A stretch of DNA of 64,000 bases from Roridomyces roridus (GCA_029378245.1 JARKIF010000031.1:1-64000), one strand, 5' to 3'. Numbered from the stretch's first letter, positions 44,987 to 56,389 are shown. Translations and numbers: made by a program. The notes: generated by a model from the letters alone, not told the origin.

Positions 44987-47900
44987 ATGTCCGACAATTC
45001 ACTCCCCGACGAAATCATCTCAGAAATTCTCTCGCCTGCGTTGCAGGTTCCCGACGAGAAATTTTCCGACGTGTGCTCGCGTGTCTCTCCCTTTGCAGAG
45101 TACGTGGAGTCTCCGTCGGCGTACCTAGTCGTCTGCAAGTCGTGGCTTCGCGTAGCGACGCCCCTTCTATACAAAGTCGTTGTCCTTCGTTCAAAGGCAC
45201 AGGCCAAAGCCCTCGCGCAGGTTCTCGACAAGAACCCTGATCTCGGCCAGTTCATCAGGCGACTGCGTCTTGAGGGCGGATACGGCGTGCCGATGCGCAC
45301 CATCTTGGCGTCGTCGCCGAACATCTCCGACATCTTCGTCACCCTGGACGTCGTCTCCTCCGACAGTGCTGTTGGACTTTACCATGGTCTTGGATGGATC
45401 AATCCGAGGCGGTTGATTCTGCACGATTCTTTTGAGCAGCCGTGCAAGAACAAGACGGCGTCGAAGCTTTTGGAAGGGCTGAACAAGGCGATTCCGCACT
45501 GGGAACGTTTGGTGCGTTGGTTGATTTCCTGCGTTGCGGGCTTCATAATTTAGTATTCATACAGACCGCTTTGGAGCTACCAGTCACTTTGCATAAGTAT
45601 CCAGGCGAGAAGGTGGACCTCATGGGCACTATCGCCAGAAAAGGGAAGCTGCAGACCCCTGGCGTCTCCAGTATCCAGAAAGCCATGGAGGCCTGTCGCA
45701 CGTTCGATTCCTGCCCTTTGAAACGCATCCAGGTGAAAAGCCGCTCCCTCATCGAGGGCTACGACTCGAAAGTACTCGCCAAGGATCCAGCGTTGAAGGC
45801 CCTTGTACGGTTTGACAAGACAGAGTGAGTCCATCAGGAAAAAATCTCCTTCGGAAATGTGGGGGGAATTTGGTATCACCCAAAAGAAATACCGCCAGTT
45901 TGGTCAGATCGCGGTAAGATGAGAAGATTGGCGAAATTTGAGCCAACTTGGTTCCAACCTGGACCAAAACCTGGGAGCATGGTCAGTTGAGCTCGAGTGG
46001 TGTCAGGACATTCAAATCTCATGCATCTGAATGATGCGGGTCGTTGACAGTTTGAAGCTTTATGTTTCTGCGAGTGTGTCCCCACACTTGTAAGTCGATG
46101 AAACAAGAACGTCGATTGGAGATGAACTACTCCGAACGAGGAGCTGAATAAGTGGGCCTTCCGTGAACATGAAGATGAATAAGTGGGCCGACACGTCAGG
46201 CGCCAACGGAAGGTGGGGACATTTTTCGGCACAGTAAGAATGGATGACCATTGACAGCTTCGAGAGGACAGTCATATACGAGGAGATTCGAGAATTTGAA
46301 TCCCAGTCAACTCTGTATGCAGACTCAAAAGGTAGGTGCAAGCCTGGTATAGGCCATACATAGATACAAGGAAAGTGTGACTTGCCGAGCTATGAAACGT
46401 CGATATCACACCAATATCCAACAGTACTACTTAGCCATCCAATCAGTCCATGACGAACCGTCACGAGAGCCGAGCGCGATGCTGATAGTAGCTTGATATC
46501 GAGAATCCGTGAATTCGTAGGGACGGCGGAGAAGAAGACGAATGGCTGGCAGATGATAGTGGGGGGACCAGCGTCGCAGGAAGTGGGCGTCGGGAGGCGT
46601 CCGGCGAGTGGAGACGGTGGGAGTGGGAGGAAAGAGTATGCGGTGCGACGGCCCGTATCCGCATTGCATCCGGTGAGCCTAGACCTTGATCGGATAATGG
46701 ATTGCGTGATCATATTGTTTGGCTCGGCTTGTACGGCCGCTAACCATACACCTTTCTCTTCCGCCCACCACCATCCTCCCACACCCATCTCCCTCAGTCT
46801 CTCCTCCCGGGATTCGTCTCTCTCTCAGCCTCCATGCCAATGTGTCTCCCGCCATGCAAGCCTCGCGCATCCCCAGCATCCGCTGGACCCTATGGGACTG
46901 CGCATATGGACATGCGTGGATAGGTGCGTTCGTCTAGGCGCGTCTTGTGTCAGATGTATAGGATGAATGCTGAGCGCTGAGCCTCCTTTCAGCGTGTCTT
47001 GTTCCTCACGGCCGTGCTGGTGAGTCATCTTTCGCGTCGCGCTTGTGATCGCTACCCCATACCTAGGCACCATGGCTCTGTTTATGCGCAGAGGTAAGCT
47101 CAATTGTGATACCATTCACTTTCACTCATGAACCTTCATCTGCTCTAGGCTCCCGGCTCGTAGTTCACCTTCTCGGCCACCGCTTCGATTGTCACCCTCC
47201 TCCTTCTCGGACCTCAAGTTAACTTTAATAACCTCTTTTGAATCAAACGGTCACTGCCCATCCTCACGCCCGTGTCCCTCACTCATTCCCTCCTTCCTCC
47301 GTGGTGCTTGTGGTTACCATCGCCTTCCAAGACTCGTCAAGTGCGGTGGGCATCAACGTTGTTCGCTTAAGCTTGATCCATGTGAGTAGCGTCCCTTGTT
47401 TTCAAACGGTCATTGATGTCTCCGTCCTTTCAGTTCCTCTCCCTGATCGGCCAGCCACCTATCATCGTTACTCTGGCAGCCCTCTTGCCCCCCGCTTTTG
47501 CTGCATCATTGTCTATCGTCTGCCGTCGCAATGCCCATTCGCCATCGCACACAAACTCACACTCGCTTGAATTCTCCGCATTGGCCATCACTGTCATCGT
47601 CACCATCCGCCCCCGCGCCGCACCACTCCCTACACCGATCAGTCTGATACCTTCTCGTAGCTCTCCGTTTATATAGTCTGAATATAATCTTTCTTCAACA
47701 TCTGTCCTGTTATGAATGGTCAAAATGAAAGCTTTCAAACCTTCGCAGCCTCTTGTAATCTGGGGCAAACTGCTCCTGAATTCCCTCCTTTTGGGGGCGG
47801 ATTATTTTCAAGGTTACAAAATAGGAAACGGACCCAAACTCCCGAATATGGTTAGTTTGGACCTTTTTTCTGGGTAAGCTGGCCGAATCTTACCATATTT

Positions 47901-49461
47901 CCAAAGGAGGCTTTTCCTGATGTCTCGTCCTGCGCTTTCTCGTTTGGATGCTGAGGCGTCGTGCAGATCCTCTTCTCAGCGCAATTCCGTCAAGTTCCCG
48001 GACATTGCGCCCTCGTTGAACCGCTATTTTGTTCCAATGGCCGCGGCGACTGCCGAGGTCCGATCCCTCGTTTGGAAGCGCGTCTTGTACTTTGCGGTCT
48101 TGGTCCCAGGGGAGAACGGCACGTACCGGAAGACCCGCCGCTTCCCTATTTTACTGGTTTCCAAACTATTCTACGTGCGTATATTGCAGCCTCGTTGAGC
48201 CGGGCAAAGAGTAATTTGCTTTCAGAAACTCACGTTGCCGTATTACTACGCGCACATAACGCTGATACCGTCTTTTGCCAAGGTCCTAGAGAGGAATCCC
48301 TCCATCGCTCCACACATACGCACAATTCGGGGCGACTTCTGTGGTGTGGGCGAAGTCACAGAGTCGCCTGACTGGGGAGCTACCATCCTCGCACAGACCA
48401 CCGACCTCGAGGCGTTGCATTCTCAGGAGCGATACGAGCCCGGGAACGATGACTTTGATCTAATGTTCGAGGGGGGCATTACTTGGGATGCGTTTGAGAC
48501 GATGGCGAGGTCCTCCGGGTCGACGGTCCGGGAGTTCTCGGCTCTAATCCGGAGTAAACCTTCACCTGTTTCGCCCACCGTATTCGCCCATTTGACCGGA
48601 CTTTGGTCTTTGATCTGGAAGTCCGACGTCGTGTTCGACTTGATGGGAGAGACCGTTCCATCCGCTGGTTTACCCAATTTGACGAATTTGACCATCGCCG
48701 TATGCGATGCTTCGTTTTTGACTGTCCTGTCGCGTATGGGGTATGGTTCCTTCTACTCATTTTTCCATCACTTTCATTCTGATTCTCGCGTGGCAGGCTT
48801 CCCTCCCTCAAATCTGTTGTCCTCGCGTATCGAGATGCGGGTCCAGCTCTTGATTTCCTCGCAGCTCACGGCGAAAAGATCGTCGACCTGGCGTGCCTGT
48901 GCGGTAATGTTCGGTACAACAATGTTTTTGAACTCTGCCCCAATATCAGAGTCCTCACTCTGTGTTTTAACAAACGCGTGAGTGCGCTTCATCCGAAAAT
49001 CCATGTAGACGCTAATTCAATTCATCTACACAGGCAGATTGGGGTATACCAAAAGCGAGTTCCTTCACGTCGCGTAAAGTGCTCTCGAAGACCTTGGAAA
49101 AGCTCCATCTGGACAAGAAAGACTGGACTGGGTGTGTCTTCTCTCGCCCCATTGGTTTTGACGATGCTCATCATTTCCAAAGTCGGGTTGTTACAATCCC
49201 TAAATGGGATTCTTTCTTTGCAGCGATCACGGCAAAGTGCTTTCCCAGCTTGCGCGAGATCCAGGTTGATTGTTGCAAGTGGCCCACTAATGAGTGAGTT
49301 TCCTTTTCGTGTCGAGCTTCTGTGACTGACTAGATTAATATTCGAGGCGTGCGATAGCGACAAATTGTTGGGTGCGGTGGGCTGAGATGTTGATGCAGGA
49401 GGGTATCAGTTTGAGTGATGCTGGTGGGAAGAAGTGGCGGGCGAGGCTGAAAGTCAAGTGA
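44987..49461 (+). CDS. F-box protein B with 2.1-kb transposon in an intron
   Basis: Seven exons (44987-45511, 45565-45824, 47967-48174, 48226-48740, 48797-48977, 49034-49293, 49347-49461) close at 687 residues, nearly the length of F-box A (690). The F-box (NSLPDEIISEILSPALQVP ... YLVVCKSWLRVATPLLY), LRSKAQAKALAQVL, LGQFIRRLRLEGGYG and the terminal WVRWAEMLMQEGISLS all match. The second intron is 2,142 bp because a TIR element (45832-47922) begins 7 bp after its donor. The acceptor GTCGTGCAG at 47966 joins GA|A to SSSQRNSVKFPDIAPSLN in phase. If the long intron is not spliced, only truncated proteins can form; an ATG at 47920 created by the element's end could start a C-terminal form. Confidence 0.82.
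45832..47922. mobile_element. TIR element inside F-box B intron
   Basis: The inverted termini match over about 30 bp: CATCAGGAAAA then CTCCTTCGGAAATGTGG on the left, and CATCAGGAAAA then CTCCTTTGGAAATATGG read inward from the right. A target duplication is not obvious. The 2.1-kb body has no recognisable transposase. It contains several consecutive short exon-like blocks (46853-47220) bounded by good GT/AG sites, possibly captured host sequence or a short spliced RNA. Confidence 0.7.
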
Positions 49462-49799
49462 TTGCGGGCGAGAGGATCCGTTGACCTCTAGGCAAGAACG
49501 AATTTTTTTGTACTACTTCATCAGACGCCGGCGCCGCACGACGCGTACACAGTCGACAACTTTGACGACGCGTGGCCTGCTCATTACCTGGACTTGAATT
49601 GCATGTATGTAGCTTCCGGTCAAAGGCGAAGAACGACGAGCTCGAGCACGAATACTTCAGCCAAGACATCCGGGGGACGGAGTCGAATGATCCGGCTGCC
49701 GGCGATCTTTTCCATCAGTGGCATTGTCAGCCCCTCTTGTCTTACACCACACCTCAGGGGACTCTGAACACACTCACCCGTTCACGCTTCTGGAGGGAG
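49462..49799. other. Intergenic between F-box B and C
   Basis: Short spacer between tandem paralogues; nothing recognised. Confidence 0.4.
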
Positions 49800-52240
49800 A
49801 TGTCGGAACCTGCACTTCCGGATGAAATCATCTCCAAATCATCTCCGAGATTCTCTCGCCCGCGTTGAGAGTCTCCGACGAGAAATTTTCCGATACGTCC
49901 CTGGTGTCTCCCTTCACGGAATACTCCGAGTCTCCCTCGGCCTACCTCCTCGTCTGCAAGTCGTGGCTACGCGTCGCGACTCCGCTTCTATACCACGTCG
50001 TCGTCATCCGTTCGAAGGCCCAGGCCAAGGCCCTAGCACAGGCGTTATTCAGCAATCGGGACCTCGGACAGTCCATCAAGCGTTTGCGCGTCGAAGGTGG
50101 ATACGGTGCTCCGATGCGCACCATCCTGCAGTCATCCCCACACGTATCTCACCTCGTTGTCTCCCTGGACGTCTTCTCCTCGGACAACACAGCTGGGCTC
50201 TGCGATGGGCTTCGTCTAATCAGCCCTTCATGCTTTGATTATCCTCGACCGTCAAGCTAAACCTGCGGGCAACAAAATGGCACTGAACCTTGTGGATGGC
50301 CTCGTGAAAGCGATAGTTGGGTGGGATCGCCTGGTGAGCTTATAACGTTTTTTGTGCCACCGAATCATTGACGACTGTGCACAGCGCGTCTTGCACTTGC
50401 CGCACCTGTTGAGACGGCCCACTTTGATTGACGCTCTTTTGAACCCTAAAAAGCTGCATACCATCGTGGTCCCCGATGTCTTCTGGGCTGGAAAGGTGTA
50501 TTCAAAGTTCAAGACGTGCCCCTTGCGAGCGATACAGATCACCAGCACCTACCCAGGCGACATTGTGGACAGGCTTGCTACGGAACGTCCGGAGCATCAC
50601 AGTCTTGTCCAATTTATGAATCTTGTCAAGTAATGTCCCCGTCCAAGAGCCTTCGTTCATTCACTAACTGTCTACTCACAGACCCTCACGGCCCTCAGAT
50701 GTTGAGCTTTCCGACGCGTTCTCGGATATTTCGCCCTCTTTGAATCCACACTTCATTCCCATGGAGGCGGCGTCGCCAGAGGTGAAGGAAACGGTCTGGA
50801 AGCGCATCCTGTATTTCGCACTGTACTTCCCGCTGGTCGAGACGAGGCTGCCAGAGAAAGAGCGACCTCGAGGACTGGGCTTTTTGTTGGTCTCCAAGTT
50901 CTTCAACGTGCGTACCCTCCATAGTTCCAGAAACAAACTGATTCCTTTGCAGCGACTGGCACTCCCGTACTACTACAAGCACGTGGAATTGGACTTCACC
51001 GGCGAGTGGTTTGTGAAGTTGGCGATCATTCTCGAAAAAAATCCGTGGCTGGGCCCGCATGTTCGCACCGTCGTGGGCGACATCTCCGCGGTCCATCATC
51101 GCATCGGGATAAACCCATTTCAGTTCAATTCTGAAGAAACGCAGGATGCTTATTCTGCCCAGGTAAAGACTCTGTCCCTCACTTCCGGTCTTGTATACCT
51201 GGGTGTCGGTCGGTCTTATCGCCAGGGAGCATCCTCCTTCCAATCAGGTATCCACTGGGATGCCTTCGAACTCCTGGCGAGTGGGTCCGGGTCTACACTG
51301 CGGAAACTCTGCACTCGGATCCTATACAAGGATACGGACGGCTCGCGGCTGTCGCCGGCCGTATTCGAGCACTTGACGGCGCTACGTTCCTTACTTTGGC
51401 ATTGTGACGCCAAGTTCGAGCTACAAAATATACCTTTCAACGGTCTGCCCAACTTGGAGGAATTGTGCGTCACGGCGGGGGATGCATCCTTCTTGGAGAT
51501 CATGTCTCGTATGGAGTGTGTTCTATTTGTTTGTTTCCGTTCAAGTCTGACATTTTAAAAAGCCTTCCCTCCCTCCGAACTGTTTTTCTGGATATCCACC
51601 AGTGGCTGTCCCCGGCGCCGCTGGATTTCTTTACCTCGCACGGACGGAAACTAGTTTCACTAACGTGTGGCCGTTCTGACCTCGGCAAGTACGGGCTCTT
51701 CGCTCTTTGTCCCAACCTCAAGATGCTCGCCATATCCCTCGTCCTGCCGGTGCGTTCCGTCATAGTTTTTTCATCCAAAAGGGTTTAGTATTTACTCATA
51801 CTTGCGCAGGGGAGCTCCGAAATACCACATACGGAAGACTTCACCTCTGGCAACGTCATGTCCCGTGGGCTGGAGAGAATTGTGTTGGACAAAACGCATT
51901 GTAGCTGGCAGCGTGGTGGCTAGTACGTATCTCCTACTCCTCCTAGACACACCGCTGATGGAACTCGCAGCGATAAAGTGGCTGATTGGGATGCGTTCTT
52001 TGCCGCACTCGATGCGAAGCGGTATCCCAGCTTGCGTGAGGTTCAGGTCAATTGCTGTAAATGGCCCGCGAATGAGTGAGTTCATTCGGGATTTTCTCTC
52101 GGGTTGTGGATTGAATTCCTTCAAGGCACGAAATAGCCAAGAGTAGTTGGGTACGGTGGGCGGAGATGTTGACTCGGAAAGGCATTTTTTTGAGTGATTT
52201 GAACGGGAAGAAGTGGAGGGCGAGATTGAAGGTCAAGTAA
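49800..52240 (+). pseudogene. F-box protein C, frameshifted in exon 1
   Basis: Eight exons parallel F-box B, with an extra intron near the end. Exon 1 opens MSEPALPDEIIS, but an 11-bp tandem duplication (ATCATCTCC at 49827 and again at 49838) shifts the frame inside the F-box and hits a stop within a dozen codons. A second one-base slip at about 50229 (before LIILDRQ) restores the original frame. The rest is intact: RVLHLPHLLRRPTLIDALL, SLNPHFIPMEAASPEVKETV, LALPYYYKHVELDF, LPSLRTVFLDIHQWL, and the end WVRWAEMLTRKGIFLS. A young pseudogene, unless translation starts downstream of the F-box. Confidence 0.82.
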
Positions 52241-52491
52241 TAGTAGTATTCGTCGACATCCATGAGACATTTTACCAGCAGAAGTCCGTACACTTAAACT
52301 TCAATTGCAACAGCGCAGAGGGTCGGCGTAGCCTGCTAGCTTTAGCTTCGGATCTCCAGACAAAAGTGAAGTCCAAGGGCACATGCGATATAAACCTGTG
52401 ATTTGAACACCAAATACAAGTCTCCCAAGTAGCTAAGGACGACGAGCTCGATCACCGATACAGGCAGGACATAATCCGTCTATCTGGGGGG
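52241..52491. other. Intergenic
   Basis: Convergent spacer between F-box C and the first Cys/His microprotein gene. Nothing recognised. Confidence 0.4.
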
Positions 52492-52881
52492 CTAGAATCT
52501 CGGTTTAATGGAGCGGAAAGCGACACAGGAGGCCGACGGACTGTAGTTCTCGGGGAACAGGTGGCTATGGGCGGATCAAATAAATCCTTGCTCTTCTACA
52601 GAACGCTACAACTCACTATTGATTGCAAGTCCGGGTGCATTGCGGAGGCACACAATCACTAGGGTGTTCCGGACTAAATTTGCAATGGATACTTTCGCAG
52701 GGAATCTACAGGGGTGTCAGGAAGATCGGGGGTAGCAAGACATGGTGATGTGCCTCAACGGACGGCTGCAAACGAAAAATTAACTCGGAGTATCGAAACA
52801 AAATGTTGGAGTTCCACTTACAAGAGTTTCCCAGTGGCCGCATTTGATGTAGTAGTTTTGAACGTTGCGAAAACGGCACAT
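52492..52881 (-). CDS. Cys/His-rich microprotein, copy 1 (77 aa, 12-nt exon)
   Basis: Four exons (52881-52822, 52765-52754, 52705-52617, 52564-52492) total exactly 78 codons. The product reads MCRFRNVQNYYIKCGHWETL, then PSVE from a 12-nt microexon, then IPCESIHCKFSPEHPSDCVP, PQCTRTCNQY and HLFPENYSPSASCVAF. Seven Cys plus His in a C-x5-C-x9-C-x4-C-x3-C array suggest a small zinc-binding fold. I recall similar CGH...CKFSP...CVPP-C-TC-Q proteins as unnamed hypotheticals in other Agaricomycetes (memory, not a search). The intron after the microexon starts GC rather than GT. Between copies 1 and 3, codons such as AAA-TTT-AGT and AAA-TTC-AGC differ only at silent positions, supporting the frame. 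Confidence 0.65.
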
Positions 52882-53376
52882 GAGTTTGTACTGAGTGGAA
52901 CGAAAGGGTGGGTTGTAGCTGAGATGGTGAGCTGCTGTGAGGAAGCGATCCGGTAGTTATTGTCAGCTTTAAATGCCTTGGCACTGCATTCAACGGCCTT
53001 CTCGAAGGCACAGCCTGCCTCCACGGGCTGACATCTGTCGATTTGGGCCTCCAATTGTAGAGCTTGCTCACATGGAGTCGGTCTGATAGGTCAGGTTGCT
53101 GTGAGTCTGCTGTAAAGCGTGGCTTCGAAGGGCTGTGAGCCTGTGAGTTGGTCGCGAGTTCATGTGAACCCGAAGGTTGACAGCTTCGACGACTTTTCGA
53201 CACGTAGAGAGCTGAGGATTGTCGACTTTGAGTCGATTCCGAAGCTTGCGGTGGAGGGTAGAAAGAAAAGCCGATGTACAAGACTCCTAGCAACGGAAGA
53301 CTTGAGAGAAACAACCCGCCACCCAATGTTGAGCAAAGTCATCATTTACATGCTGAAATAAATGTACAATAGGGCA
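52882..53376. other. 5' region of microprotein copy 1, diverged repeat
   Basis: Sequence similar to this occurs upstream of the other microprotein copies (for example GGCCTTCTCGAAGGCACAGCC here, GGCCTTCTGGAAGGCACAGC near 56490 and GGCCTTCTCATGGGCACAGC near 59190), so the duplicated unit includes several hundred bp of 5' flank. No separate gene is supported. Confidence 0.5.
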
Positions 53377-54434
53377 TCATGTGAGCCAGTTCGTCCCAAT
53401 GGCCTCTAATTTCAACTTTTCCAGTTCCTCCCAAGACGGTAGTACATATATTTCAGGAAGCTCGTCCCAAAACTCCTGGCGCGCAGCTTGGTGTGTGGTT
53501 CGGAGCGAGGCCAGGCAGGTGGGACAAACACTCTCTGCCAGCGAAAGCCAGTCTCCGGTACCCCAGATCCCAAGGGGATCGGATGGATTGTCACCGATCT
53601 CGCTAGTCAAATCATCAACTGCAATTAGCCGTCTCTGGGTGCATTTCTCCGGCGTTGAACAACCGTCGATAATGCCAGTCGACAAAGACCCCATAATTTC
53701 GCTAGCGGCGGTCTTAGACTGGATAGCGTGTCCGCTGAAAAACGCCATCTGATTTTCGACACTGAGTTGCGTCAAAATTCGGATGAATATGTCTCGGTCC
53801 AGCTCGTGGAACACGGCAGCAAAGTTGTAGAAGATGTCGGGGAGAAGCCAAAGAGCGCCAACCTCCTGTACAAGTGGGATAAGGACGATGAAGTCGGCGT
53901 TGTTTTGTGTCCACCACCATGACCTCAGGTTGATGGCAGGGTGATTCATATTGCTGTGCCCGAGCTCGTCGGTAGGCACTGTGACTCTATCCCACCGCGC
54001 CAGTTCGGTGTCATAAGTGGAAGACAGGTGAATGAGGGCACGGCGGCCTAGGTGTCCGACCTCGTACTTGTGACTCAAGCGGAGGACACCGACGATGATC
54101 TTGAGCTCGGTGTAGACGGGAAACGGTCTAAAGAACCTGGTGGCTCCCGGATTGAGGGATTAAAGGATACACAAAAACGATGAAACGCACTCCGAATCAA
54201 AGATGGCTTTGAGAAATACAGCGACCTCCGTTTCCGAATCCACGAGACGCACAAGCGGACACCCCTCGACCCGTTCTGAATCGGAAGGTTGCGGGAAATC
54301 GAGCATGTCTTTGAAGACGGGAGATCGTGCCGCTAGCGATGAACGCGGAACTGACTGTTGCCAGCCTGGAGTATTATGTTTCCGTCGTCGAACCAGAGCT
54401 CGGGGTCGCGGTGAGGGGAACCATCGACGTCCAT
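53377..54434 (-). pseudogene. BTB/POZ protein 4, frameshifted
   Basis: Start MDVDGSPHRDPELWFDDGN at 54434, then FRVHR runs into a stop. The BTB helix resumes one frame over as SSLAARSPVFKDMLDF. Compared with the other copies about 7 bp are missing at 54340-54346 (FRVHRSILAARSP in the others). The phase-2 intron (54137-54190) and exon 2 (FFRPFPVYTELKIIVGVLRL ... YVLPSWEELEKLK) are otherwise undamaged. The total exon length is not divisible by three, confirming the frameshift. Confidence 0.82.
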
Positions 54435-54699
54435 AGTGGTGGCGAGAGACAAGTGTGATTGATGGGATTGATGCCATGTAGACACAACACAACACAACAA
54501 GGCGTATTCGCAATTTGTGTATTTCCACTCACTGAAGTCAAGTATATACCAAATTTTTCTGGCAGACAAACTTCCACACATAGTACCTTCGAACCCATCA
54601 CCCAAGTCACCATTGAACTCAGACGCCTGGAGAAAACTGAACCAAATGCGATTTCGGATTCCCGCCATCTCTGTACTGAGAACGAGCTCGAGCACGCAA

Positions 54700-56389
54700 C
54701 AGGAACAAGTCAACGGACGAGAGAACATGTGGGTTTTACCGCTTGGGTCAATTTTCTGCTCTCCTGCCTGGAATCCATGTCACCGCTCACTATTACTGAT
54801 TTGCTATTGATAAATAATTGTCGGAAAAATCCACAGTTGATTAGATAGGATTGTATGTGATTACAATCCGTTGCAATCCCATAAAGATTTTGCGGATTAG
54901 GTCGGATGATCTTAGGATTGTAACCGCTGACAATCCACCCCCAGCCTCACAATGGATTACTGAGTTGCAATCCATTGGGTCTATCTAATCCGTTATAACA
55001 GAACTAATTTTGGGGCCAAAAAAAAATTGATTGGCTACACGACGACATCGTCCACACTGCATAGATATTGCCCCACGCGCTCATCGGACGCGACGTGCCA
55101 CCGGAGTCCAACCTCCTTGTCCTCACACTCAGAGGGAAGAGCGGGCAACGAAGTGGAGGAGAAGGGGGTTGGCGCCGTGGAGGAGATGGGGGTGATGATA
55201 CCGGTGTGACGAGAAGGCCAAGAAGTGAGAAAGGTCATGCAACAGCAAGAGAGTGGTGACACACCAGACACCCCGCCGAACTTCCTCGTTCTCAGTATAC
55301 CGATCGCTCGTGCCCCGAAACTACGGAGTCAGAAAGCTTGAATGGAGCGGTCAGTGAGACCACGACGACCAGATAAAATACGTACCGGCAAGGCACAATT
55401 GGCGGTGCCATCGAGAAGACCCTTCGCTCCGTTAGGCCCACGAAGCGATGGCAAGATCTTGGAGAGCATCAGCAGGAGAGCTGACGAAGACCCGCAGGAC
55501 GTACCTCAAGGTCATCCCATCCGTCGTAGCGCACAGCCGCGAGAGTAGTGCGCCGTGTTTGCGGGAGCTGCAATGCGAGAGAGCGGGCGCATGGGAGTTG
55601 TGGGCAAGAAACGCAGCAAGCGAGGGAGCAGCCCACCTCTTTATATACCTGAAGCTCCACCTGCCCCACAGCCCCACTCTCCACCACACAGGGTGAGGTC
55701 AGAAGCTCCAAGACGCAAGGTGAGAGTCGACGGCGAGAGCGGAGGATGATGTCGAGGAGGTGAGCACGAGGTAGTCCGCGGGTGTGGCCATGGCCCTGGG
55801 CAAGGGCAAGTGAAGGGGAAAGGTGGTATCGGGTGTTGTCGGTCGGACTCTCTTGATGGATCAAATGTGACGTCATGGGGCTCCACAAGCCAAACAGCCA
55901 GTTGCGAACGAGGACTCCAGAGTCCCAATCCTCCTGGAGTAGAGTAACTTGTAAGTGAGTAAGTACTTGAATCTGAAATCAATATATCACACCCAGTCAA
56001 CCCAATCCCTCAATCACTGGCAAGCCATTGTAAACCAGGGGGCATCTGAGAACGGGTTCCAAACGCTTATAATGCACCCCGGAGTGGATTGCAACACGTT
56101 GTAATCCACGGAAATCCCCTAATCCATTATAATCCAATGTAATCATTTTGGCATTTTTCCGACATTTACATGGACGCAGTCACGCGGGTGTACCGGACCA
56201 AGCCTTGTGGACGGAATTTATAAGGTTGTCAGCAAGGTCAGAAGCAGAACGGAATCATACCTCAACGGTCGGCTGTAGATAAAGCAAAATCAACTCGGAG
56301 CATCGAAACGGAGCAGTAGATACATCGTGGAACTCAATGTAAAAGAGTCCTCTGAGATGGAGATTTCGAATGTGGCGCCAACGGCACAT
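54700..56389 (-). pseudogene. Cys/His microprotein, copy 2, transposon-interrupted
   Basis: The start MCRWRHIRNLHLR (ATG at 56389) and the 12-nt microexon CCGACCGTTGAG (56271-56282, followed here by a normal GTATGA donor) are present. Exon 3 fragments (GTCCGGTACACCC-CGTGACTGCGTCC) end at 56165, where a TIR element starts. Beyond the element, CAGTAATAGTGAG near 54790 resembles the end of exon 3 and its donor. The exon 1 end (CGH region) is also deleted. Confidence 0.55.
54829..56164. mobile_element. TIR element interrupting microprotein copy 2
   Basis: Termini TGTCGGAAAAAT in inverted orientation. Both subterminal 150-bp arms are filled with GGATTAC/GTAATCC and ACAATCC/GGATTGT motifs. It is about 1.34 kb. 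No target duplication is clear and no transposase is recognised; GC-rich text with open frames on both strands fills the middle (55030-55900). Confidence 0.65.

Noticed and set aside
55030..55900. Candidate transposase or cargo gene inside the TGTCGG element
   Set aside because: ORFs on both strands are low-complexity and show no DDE or zinc-finger motif.
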